This document shows positions 44,057-56,300 of a DNA stretch of 64,000 nt, one piece after another. Location: positions 38,277,454-38,341,453 of the forward strand of contig CM066164.1 of the NCBI GenBank assembly GCA_033629205.1, read 5' to 3'. The DNA comes from Lithocarpus polystachyus (Eukaryota; Streptophyta; Magnoliopsida; Fagales; Fagaceae). Made by a program: the position numbers and the translations under genes. The notes below the pieces were generated by a model. It saw only the letters and a program-made list of their open reading frames with translations. It was not told the DNA's origin and searched no databases. Positions within the stretch are counted from its first letter, which is position 1; each line of letters starts with the position of its first letter.

Positions 44057-47000
44057 ATGGCGGAAATCGGTGCGAAAATTCTCGTTTGGGTATTGCCAGT
44101 ACTTGGAAGTCAGTTGGGTTACCTGATTCACTATGAAAGTAAGATTGATAATCTCAAAACCCAAGTTGAGGAGCTGGAGGTGGCCAGAGAGAGGGTGAAA
44201 CATGATGTTGATACTGCTATAAGGAATGTAATGAAAATTGAAGCTGATGTTGAGAGATGGCTTAGCAAATATGATGAAATAAAAGCAGTGGTAGAGGAAA
44301 TCCTTGAAGATGATCATAGATCAGCAACGATGACGTACTGCAATGGATGTTTTCCTAATTTGATTACCCGTTATCAATTGAGCAAGAAGGCAGACGAGGC
44401 AGCATTGGTAGCCAAGAATTTGAAGGAGGAGAAGTTCAATAGAGTTGGATATCGTGAGTTTACACGAGGAAGGACCGCGAAACCTAATAGAGGGTATAAG
44501 GCCTTTGAATCAAGAGAGCTTATATTAACTGATGTTCTGGAAGCACTTGAAAATCCTAATATCTCTAGGATTGGGCTATACGGCATGGGAGGTATCGGGA
44601 AAACCATGCTAGTCAAAGAAGTTCTAAAACAAGCTAAGAAAGAGAAGTTGTTCAACAAGTACCCTTTTGTAGTTGTATCCAATACTCCAGACTTGAAAAA
44701 GATTCAAAGAGAAATTGCGCAGGAATTGGAGCTGGAACTTGATGTGGAGAGTGAATCTGTACTAGCAGATCGACTATGCCAGCGATTGCTAGATGAGAAG
44801 ATCCTTTTGGTTATGGATGACCTTTGGAAGCCCATAGACTTAGAGGTTCTTGGGATTTCCTTTGGAGATGATAAAAAGGGGAGCAAATTATTGTTGACGT
44901 CCAGATTTCATAATGTAGCATGCAATGGTATGGATACCCAAAAGCAGTTCAAAGTCGGAGTTTTATCAGACGATGAAGCGAGAAACTTGTTTGAAGGGAT
45001 AGTTGGTGAATTTGCTAAAACCCCCAAAATCCAACCTTATATGCATGAAATTGTCAAAGAATGCGCTGGATTACCAATTGCCATTACAACTGTTGCAAGT
45101 GCATTAAAAAATCAGACAAATATATATGTTTGGAAGGATTTCCTCGAACAGTTGAAAATATCTAACCCAATAGCGATAGAGGGAATGGATGAAAAGGTGT
45201 ACAGAAGTATAAGCCTGAGTTGCAAATTTTTGAAAAGTGAAGAAGCAGAGTCGTTATTGTTGCTTTGTAGTCTACATGGAGAGGATTACAGTGTAAAAGT
45301 AGAAGACTTGTTGAGATATGGTGTGGGTTGGGGCTTGTTTGATAACTTGGGTACAATAGAGGGTGCGAGATGTAGGGTGCACACATTGGTTGAAAGACTC
45401 AAAGATTCTAGCTTGTTGCTGGATGGTGATGATAATGGAACAGTCAAAATGCATGACGTAATTCGTGACGTCGTCATTAATATTGCAGATGAAGAAAGGC
45501 ATATGTTTACTATAAGAACTACTGCTAAGGAATTGCAAACTAGGTCTAAACGTAAAGATACAGTTGCAATTTCGTTGCCTTACATTAATGGTGATTTAGA
45601 CCTTCCTAATCAGTTTGAATGTTCAAAGCTTGAGTCACTTTTGTTGTTCTACCAAAGAGTTGATTTCCGTATTCCAGATTCATTTTTTGAAGGGTTAAAG
45701 GATCTCAAAGTGTTGAAGTTATCTAAAAGCTGGTGTGGAGTACTTCCTTCGTCACTTTCGTCCCTTGAAAACCTCCAAACATTGTGTTTAGACGGTGAGG
45801 TACAGAATGCAATCATAATTGGAGAACTGAAGAATTTGAAAGCTCTTAACCTTTCATTGTTCGGTACTGAACGGTTACCAGAAGAGATAGGGCAGCTGAC
45901 TCACCTTCAGTTACTAGATTTGAAAGAATGTTCCGAACTTAAATTTATTCCACCCAATGTGTTATCTAATCTGCAGAGGTTAGAAGAATTATATTTGCCA
46001 GATAATGTTGAATGGGAGGTGGAAGCACAAGGCAGTGAAAGAATTAATGCAAGGATCTCAGAGTTGGACCATTTGTCTTACTTGACCAACTTACATATAT
46101 GTATTAAGAATGCAAAGGTTCTTCCAAAAGCCATGGTTTTTGAAAGGTTGGAAAGCTATAGAGTGGCCATAGGCAGTTCTTTGTTCTGGAATGGAACTTC
46201 AGAAACTTCACGAATTTTAAAGCTCAATATAATCTTGGAATCGGACTATGGGTATAGTGTATTATTGAGGAAATGTGAATCTCTCTTTTTGGGAAAAATG
46301 AAGGGTGTTAAAAATATTCTATACGAATTAGATTCCGAAGGTTTTCCATGTTTGAAGCATCTCAAGGTTGAGAACAATGATGAGATTCAGTATATTATCA
46401 AGTCTATGGGAGTTCAAGGTACTGTCTTTCCTATCTTGGAGTCAATTAATCTACGGTATGTGAACAATTTGGAACGAATAAGCTACACGCGACTTCCAAC
46501 GCACTCTTTTTGTAACTTGAGAGTGGTAAAAATGAGCAACTGTTGTCTGTTGGAATTTGTCTTCTCCTCATCTATGGTTGAATGCTTTTCACACCTGCAG
46601 GAAATGAATATAGAAGATTGCGAGATAATGACAGCAATAGTTGCGAAAGAAAGAGAAGAAGAAATTGAAGTCATTAGTGACAACAACATTATGTTTGCAA
46701 ATCTCCAATCTCTGAGATTAAGGAATTTATTAAAGTTAAAGGGCTTCTTTTCTGATGTTGATTCTCTTGTACTTTTCAACGGGAAGGTATGTATAAGATT
46801 TAATTTAAAATTTTACTCTTTAAATGTTGATAAGTCTTCCACAACCTAAAAAATAAATAAAAAAGATTAGACTATGTATTGTTGATAACAAGACATTTTC
46901 TTTTTGAAAACTGTACCAAATGATCAAAAGTACTATTTTTGCCTTTTTTTTTTTTTTGTCAATATATATTCTTTTTTTTATTTGTCTCATTTATCCGTTT

Positions 47001-47300
47001 GTTCTTTTTTTTTTTTTTTGAAAAATAAAGGTGTTTGACCAAACCACATTTGATTAGACGTCAATATGAACATGAATTACTTGATTTTTATATTGCACCA
47101 AACTTTGGTTCAACTGAAGTAATCTGATACCTTATCATAGATTAGGGTGTAATGAGTTTGCCTAGTGGAGTGGCACCTTACCATTTACTTTTTTTTGTAA
47201 ATGGGATTGTTCTACACAATAATAGTTATAGAAGTGTACAAAGTAATTTGGATACATTTTTAATTCATGTATTTTTTGAAGTTTTGATTAAATTTAAGTT

Positions 47301-47389
<89 letters not shown>

Positions 47390-50300
47390 CACTTAGGAAA
47401 TTCAATTGAATTTCATCTCCAATTCGTTAGTACGGACATGATAATTGATTAAAATGTTGAAGAATGAAAATCTGCATTGTCAGATAATGCCTCTGTATTG
47501 AAGAAAGGAATTATTACTCTTCTTCCTTCATCTTTCTTATATTAGTATCCTCTTTGTTATTAAGAATATAATTTAATTAATTTTTCGTTTATTGACTCAT
47601 TGTGTACCTGTGAATTGTAGGTTGTCTTTCCAAACTTGGAGGAATTGGAAATAGAGGGTATGGATAGCATGAAGATGATTTGGCCCGACCAACTCATTTC
47701 AGATTCTTTTTGCAAACTGAAAAATTTGACTGTTTCAAATTTCGCCAATCTTACAAATGTTCTTCCACCCAATATGCTGAGAACACTCCAGAATCTAAAA
47801 TATTTGAAGATAGATAGTTTGGGCTCCATAGAAGAGGTATTTGAAATCCAACGGATAAACAATGTTGAAGAAACACATGATATAGCAGCCACTCAACTTA
47901 AATCCTTAAAATTAATAAATTTAGGAAAATTGAAGCACGTGTGGAGTATGGATCCTCAAGGAATAATCACTTTTGCGAAATTACGTAAAATAGAAATTAG
48001 GGGCTGTTCCAGTCTAAAAAGTGTTTTTCCAACGTCTGTGGCGAAGGCTCTTATGCAACTTGAGGAGCTAGAGATAAATGATTGTGCAACGGTGGAGGAA
48101 ATCGTAGCAAAAGAAGAAGGAATAGAGACAGCCACTTCATTTGAATTCCCACGGTTAATCGCTCTAACGCTTAAAAGTTTGCCTGAGCTCAAGTGTTTTT
48201 ATCCTGGAAAGCACGCATCAGATTGGCAGTTGTTGAACAAGTTGACCATTTGTATATGCAACAAACTGAAAATATATGGTTCCAATAAGGAAAGCATCGA
48301 AGAAACAAATGGGCTGGGCCATGATGTTGGTGTAATTCAAGACCTCTTCTTTTTCAGCGAAAAGGTAACAACTTCCCTTGCATGTCTTTACAGTTTGTTA
48401 ATACAGATAAAATATATACTCATTGGATTATATGTTGGTGTAGTAGGCTGAGGGACAGTCCCTAGTAGTTGCATTCTAGCTGCACATGCTAATTGTTTAA
48501 GAATTCTCTCTCAAATAGATTCATTATATGTGAATTGCAATCAAAATAGAAAATTTTGGAGGTCTTTAGAATTGAAATGCCATTCAATGAAAATTAACAA
48601 AAAAAAAAAAAAAAACTAATTTGGATTTTTTATTTTTGTTTGACATAGAGGATCTGTTAATTTTACTTGGTAGTTAATAATTCCGTAATTAATATGAGTC
48701 GGTTTGCTCATGCTTACTGACAAAATTGTTTTATCTCAACAACGTATGTTGTGAAAATTTTCAGTTATTTATAATTTTTATGAATAATAGCTTAAACATT
48801 TAGACTGTTGTCTTTCTCATTCCTACACGAGTTCACTTTTTTTTCATGAGAAATGATGTTCACAACATTTTAATAATATTTTTACAACAAATCTTAAATG
48901 ACAAATTATTACTGGTTGTTATTGTTGGGACAAAAAGTAATTTTAGTGTTAGGTTCAAATTTGAACCAATAACAATTAACCATCTATGATTTGTTGTGAA
49001 AATGTTGTGGATGTAGAATTTCTCTTTTTTTCATTATATTTTGACATCCAAAATTATCTGCCTACTATTTCTATTATGTTAAAAATTAGAACGGTTAACT
49101 TTCCCATGTTTTTCTTCATGTCTAAATGTCAATATGAACAAAATTAGAATGATAATACGTACGAAAGAGCCTTGCAAATTTGTTGCAATTCAATTGTCAT
49201 TTGTTAATGTCTCTAGTAGAGAAGTTAAAGTTCCAAATTACCTCACTCTTTTTTTTTTGTTAGGGCAAATAACAGCTTATCTACCCGTGATTTAGTCGAA
49301 ATTTAAGTTGCCTACCTGTGATTTAAAATTTGGCACTTTATCCACCTAAGGTTAGCTCTATTAGAGTTCTGTAACCCACTTATAACTTTTCTCTTAGAGA
49401 AAACATCAAAACATAACATAAAACTAATCAAAAAGCAAGGGTATTTGATGTGAAACTTTATGCAGTTAAAAAGATGGAAAGTAGATGTAAGTGTTTCAAT
49501 TGCTTAGGTACATGCACTTACTAAAGGTCAAAAACTCAATTTAGAAAGCTTATGTGGCTCAGCATGAACGAGTCATATTGCAACTTATGACTCTGGCCTG
49601 TACCCTCTCATTCTTGGATTGATCTGTCACTAAAATCTAAACTTATATGAACCTTTTTGTTCAAGATTGACATTCTTGTTCATCTCTAAGCCAACGTCGG
49701 TCACAGATTTTAGGCATAAATTAACATAAGATCAATTAAAAAGTCCCTACGCAAGTAAAGACATGAAGCATCAAGTATAGAAAAACTTATACAAATATCT
49801 ATTGCATTTATAATATTACCAGATGCATTGCTCATTTGGAAACAGCTTATTTAATTGAAACTGAAAACTTTTTGCTGAAAGTACTGTAGATAAAAGGTAA
49901 AAGTTAGCTGAATAGTGCAGTGGGATACATGAATAGTACCAAAAAGTACAATGAGACCCATAAATAGTAGGAAAAATAAGCTAAAAGTCTATAAAATTAA
50001 ACTCATCTGAAACGCACACGCAACGTGAATAACCAACATTAATTTTCAGTTTTCTCTCAAAAAACATTAATTTTCAGTGTATATTCCACAGAGGCTTAGA
50101 GAGACTGGCCCAAATGTCATTTTGGAAAGCTCATAATCCATAGATTGAGAACAAAATAAACTATTTGATAAAGTTTTGACCATGAGTTCCATGGATAAGA
50201 TAGAGAAGAGAGAGGAAGTTATCTTCAAATCCTAACTTTTTTATCTATTTTATGTTATGTTTGATGTTAAAAGTTTTTTTTTTTTTTTTTTAACAAAAAA

Positions 50301-53300
50301 GCCATAGGTGGGTTACAGAACTCTAACAGTGCTAACCTCAGGTAGATACAGTGCCAAATTTCAAATCACAGGTAGACAACATAAATTTCCGTCAAACCAC
50401 AAATGGGTAAGTTGTAATTTACCCTTGTCATTAAGAATGATGGTAAGTAGATATCAATTAATACTCCTTCGATAAAGTTCAAAGCCCAAGTTTTTTTTTT
50501 TTTTTCCATGTAATTAACTAGTGTCAACTGAAAGTGTAATTTCTCAACCAAAAAAAAAAAAAATTCAAAAAAAAACTGAAAGTATAATAATTAGGATTGG
50601 TTTTTAGTTGAACAGATAAATATTGATTACACAAAATAGTTAATTGGATATGCAGTTATGAGTTTGTTAAAAGACTCTTCAAAGACAGATATAATTAGCT
50701 CTAATAAGAATTTTCTCTTTTTGATTATTTTCTGTCTCTTTCTTCCATTTAAAATTTCTAGTTCTTTATGAACATTTTTTCTAATTTTTGCTTTTGTTGG
50801 GAAGGGAAAGGGTGAGGCGGGTTTGAACTTAGGACATGGGAATTGAAATATAACCTAAGCAAAAAAAAATAGAAATCTACGGAAGCGATAAAAAAATCAA
50901 CCAACAAGAACACCAAGAAATTACATGGAAAACCTTTTAGTGTAGAGGGAAAAACCACAGGGCAAATCCGATCAATCCACTATAATAAAATAGAGATTAC
51001 AACACTCAAGTTATACTCAAAACTTGAGTTCACACTAAATTAGGAAAATACAATAATACTTCTAGAAACAAATACAACCTCACCACAAAACCTGATAACA
51101 AGATCTTTCACTCTGAATATTTTAACTCTCTGTGGTTGTAGCACCCAAATAATCGTCCTAGAGAAAACCCTCAATTTATCTTCCTTGCGTGTCTTGAGCA
51201 AAAGAAAAATCACATTTTCTTTTTTCTCTTAGTGCCACACAAAACACTAATCTTTTTCCTTCAGTCGGCTTCAAATCTATGTTTCAGTCTTCAGTCTCTC
51301 TCACATTCTCTATATCATGTATCTACACATGAAAGAACATAATATGCCTTATATAAAAGCACCTGCCACCACCTACACTCCTATTCCTAAAGTAATTAGG
51401 AATAGAAGTCTTGTATACCAACTTCACCTATTTCACATTGAAATAGGATTCAATAAATATGAACTTAGAGTCTTATGTGGGCTAGACTCCTATTAGGTGT
51501 CGTGCACCTCAACAATCTCCACCCTCCCCTCCCCCCCCCCCCCCCCCAGCCCATAGAGGAAAGAGATTTTCATCCCAACTCTTCAGTTAGAATTCGTGCC
51601 GGCCATTCTGGCACAAAGCTCAAGCTTCTCTTTGGTCACAACCAACTCATAAGTCTTATTCTTATGCAAAGAATTCATCTCTTTGTGAGAGACCGCGCAC
51701 ACGGCCTGATTTTAGGATGTTGGGCCAAACTCGCGTAAAGGGGTGGAGTCGTGTTATTGCCTCTCAAAATGGAGGTTTGACTAGTTATATTTTCCCCTTT
51801 AGATTAAGGGTTTTACAATAGAGTCGCCACTTATTTAATTATTGGGATAAATAAGAAAACCAAATTTGAAAAATTCCTCATTTTATTAATTTTCAATTGA
51901 ATTTAACCCCTCTTCTTCATTGAAAAGGTAACAACTTCCCTTATATGTCTTTACATTTTGTTAATATGTAATATATATACTCATTGGATTATATGTGGGT
52001 GGAGTAGGCTGAGGTCAAGCCCCAGTGGTTGCATTCAAGCTGCACATACTTGTTTAAGAATTCTCTCTCAAATAGATTTATTATATGTGAATTGCGATCA
52101 AAACAGAAAATTTTGGCGGTCTTGGAAATTGAGATGCCCTTCAATTAATAAAACTAGTATGTAATAAGCACAAAAATAATGAATCATAGTGATGCTATTA
52201 ATGTTAGTTTAGGTTATTAAACATATAAAACATAGTTCGATTGGACATTTAGAGGTACTAAAATAGTTTTTCCTTACAGTTTTCATAATATTAGTTATGC
52301 CAAATTTCTCATTACATTGCTATTACATATATAATTTTGAAAATCACTATTGGATACAACATATTCTACAATATCAATTCACAATTATTGTCTGTGAAAT
52401 TCTACTAGATATAACACAAAATAAAATAATAAATTAGTCAAATAGAATCTCGCAAATTGAATAGGGATGAGTGCGCGCATGGAATCGTTCAGTTTAATTA
52501 AAGATTATTACGTTCAATATCTTTGCATATAAAATATTTGAATAGAAATAGCATAAAAAATATGCCCATTGCTTATATATATATATATATATTACATAAT
52601 TAGTAATGGATCGTACATAGTCCTGGTATATTACATAAATGACTTATAAATTTAAATTGTTTTTATTATAAAAAAAAATGGCTTATAAATATAAAATCAT
52701 TCAAACTCCCTATTCCTCTAATTTAATATATAGAGTTAAATATAGGATTAGGTTTTTTATGATTTATTTATATTAGACTCCTTGTTTTTTATACTAAATT
52801 AATTCATTTAGCACAAAAATTAAAAAACTTAGATTAGATGGGACATTTGACGTAAAATTAAACCCTAATTGAAATCCAACTTTTACATTGAATTAATACA
52901 CTTCGCACAATCCAATTTGAAATTTAATTGGATTTTCTCTCAGTTTTACTTATTAATATATATATTTATATATAATATAATATAATATAATATAAGGATT
53001 CTCTATTTATAATAAAAAATTTATAAAAAAAAATAATTTAATTTGGTTTTTATTATTATTAATGTTTGATATAGAGAAGCTTTTAAATTTACTTGTCAGA
53101 AAATGACTACCAAACTCATATGAGTTTGTTAGCTAATGCTTACTCACGAGAGAGTTTTATTTTGAAAATATATTTTGTGAAAATTTTCAGTTATTTGTAA
53201 TTTTTTTTATGCATAATAGATTAAACGTTTTTGGTTAGAGTTATTTTTTTCCCTGAAATTTGTTTACTCACATGCTTAAATTTTTATGGGAATTAAGGAC

Positions 53301-56300
53301 CATATCTACTGTAATGTCAATCTTCACTTTTCTTGAAATATATGGTTTTTAATTGTTGGACTTATGGAAATATTGAACATCTATTAAGTTTAATTTGTTT
53401 CTAAAAAAATTTAAGGTTTACTTACAAATTAGTTTTCAATTTTTCTTAGACCAAGAAGAAATTCACTAGTGTCTTGACATAATGATAAAAAAAAATCATC
53501 ACAAAACTAACCACACAAATTTCAAATTTGTTTTAAAATTTGAAATTTTCCTATTTAATAATGCAAGCCTTATAATTTGGTTATGAGTGAATTTAGATGC
53601 ATTTTGATGATTTCTTATTTGCTTAAAAGAGTACTATTAAAAACGATGGGAAAAGTTTATTTAGTTTTATTTACATGTGTGGGCCATCAAAATAGGTTCA
53701 AAATTTTCAGAAAACTTTCTTTTCGTCGCTTGCCGAATGAACTAAACCAATTAGACTGTTCCTCTTCTCATTCCCACACGTACACTTTTTTTTTTTCCTT
53801 TATTGTTGACGTCCAAAATTATGTCTACTATTTCTAAATTAGAATGGTTAACTTTCCCGTATTCTTCTTCACGTCGAAATTTCAATATGAATAAGATTAG
53901 AATGATAATAAGTGGAAAAGAGCCTTGCAAATTTGCTGCAATTTAATTGTCACTTGTTGATATCTCTAACAATGACGATAAGGGTTCAAATTACCCCACT
54001 CTTTTTTTGTTGTTAAGAATGATGGTAAGTATATATCAATTAATACTCCTTTGTTAAAGTTCAAAGCTCAAGTTTATTTTGTGGGTTCCAGTTAGCTCAT
54101 CTAGTAAAGTCTCTAATGGTTAAATAAAGGTTCAAATTACCCCACTCTTTTTTTGTTGTTAAGAATGATGGTAAATATATATCAATTAATACTCCTTTGT
54201 TAAAGTTCAAAGCTCAAGTTTATTTTGTGGGTTCCAGTTAGCTTATCTAGTAAAGTCTCTAATGGTTAAATAAGATATCTGAGGTTCAATCCCCGCCTAC
54301 ACCAAAAACTGATTGGTGTCTTGATTTGATAACAAAGAGCTATCATCAAAAGCGAACACTATAAGTTAAAACTCTCTCTCAAATAAAAAAAAAGCTCCAG
54401 TTTATTTTTTTCCGTAACTAATGTTCACCAAAAGTGTAATTACTTGGCCAAAAAAAAAAAAAAAAACTGAAAGTATAAATAATTAGAATTGGTTTTTAGT
54501 TGAATGGTTAAATATTGATTACACAAAATAGTTAATTAGATATGCAGTTGTGAGTTTGTTAAAAGACAGTTAGGTATTAGCTCTAATAAGAATTTTCTCT
54601 TTATGATTATTCTTTGTCTCCTTCCATTTAATACTACTAGTTCTTTATGAACGTTCTTTCAAATTTTTGCTTTTGTTGGGAAGGGAAAGGGTGGGCGTGA
54701 TTGAACCCGCGACATGGGAATTGAAATATAGAGGAAGTGGGGGATGGTGTCATTCAGGCTACAAGCCAATCAACGATAATTGGTCATCAGATTCCCTTTC
54801 AAATATCTTTACTTTTTTATATCAGTATAGATATGATGTTTAACTTCTCACTAGGTTCTTTAAATTTGCCTCTCTTAAATCAAAAGAATTTTATGCTAGG
54901 TGACCTCTAATTTTCTGAGCTAGACACCATTGAAGCCAAATTCGCTTTCCACCACAATAATGGCAAAATTATGTAGTGTCCCTTAAGCCTATGTGCGATG
55001 GGTGGGCTCATGCAACAATGACATGACAGAATTTGTTTATTTGAGCATAATTTCAATTCTTTATAAAATAAAAGAAAGGTAATGGCTAAGGTTTTAGAGA
55101 AAATGGTGGTTCAACTGGTCAGTGGTTATCATTTTTTGTATTATATTTTTGTAATAAGTTTTTGATATATTTTTGGGTTGATGATTTTTGTACTATGGTT
55201 GTTAGGGCTAATATGTGGTTATTTGGACTGATTTGTAATGTTGTTTTTGCTAATTTGTGGAGTTGTTTGCATTAATCTAAAACGGGGGAAGGAGGACAAA
55301 ATTTTGGAGGGAACGGGGTCAAGTTTTATTCCTTGAGCTTAATTCGAATTTGTCCCTAATATATACATTAAAAAAAAAATTCTGCATCTTGGCCCCCTTG
55401 GCCCTAGTCCCTAACTAGATGAAGAAAGATAAAAGATTGATATTCACTAAATAAGGTATGTCATTGGCCGAATGGAAAGAACATATGTTTAGTTATGGAA
55501 AATGTTAAAGTAGTAATCAATTTAACAACAAAAGGTTTATAAACTAATGCGGTAATGAATGTGATTAATAAAAAATATATATTATATATATAAAATAAAT
55601 AAATTTATTGAGTATATTTTAGTAGTGTTTAAAAATTTAAACATTTTAAAAAAGATGTAATTCTATTGGCAAATTCGTGTTTAGGTCTTTACTCTAAAGT
55701 ACTTTTGATTTAATTGCTCAAGTCAAATAGGATGTGAGTGCTATATTTTCCCCAATTCTTCATAGTTAGTTCTGAATGACATGATGGTTGAACCAATGTG
55801 CATTGGTTACCTATTCAAATATTTTTCTTCTTTTTTTTTTCCTTGGTTATTAATTTTGATATGCTCGATCGTATTTGTCTTGTCCTAATTTAAATTGAAC
55901 AAAACTTGGTCCAATTAGTTTAGTATCTAATTTAATACTTTATTGCTTATCTCTAGCTTTAATATTGAAATTTTCTAATTGGACATCAATTTTACATCAC
56001 AATTTAAACCATGAGTTGCTACCTCCTAGTTGAATTCAATTCATTCATGTTAACAGAAGCTCCGAAGTATTAAATACTTTTCCTTGAATTGGTCTTTCTA
56101 TGTTGCTTGGGCTATTTCATTCTTTTTAATTTTTCAATTAATGTGCTGATACTTTTTCTATACTTGAGCGAGCTTGTTAGGAACCATATCCCTTGAATTT
56201 TTTTTTTTTTTTTTTTTTGAGAAACATATCCCTTGAATTTATTCAATTTAAATTAGTCCCTATTCAAATTTGTTGCAACATAATATAATCCCAAACTTGT

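Noticed and set aside
47152..47409. 85-codon ORF with an Arg-Glu repeat in NLR intron 1
   Set aside because: The repeat is the GA microsatellite, and the ORF lies between good splice sites.
54660..54735. Box B-like GGGTTCAATCACGCCC on the minus strand (and partner at 50800)
   Set aside because: A lone box B without box A or SINE ends; too little to call an element.
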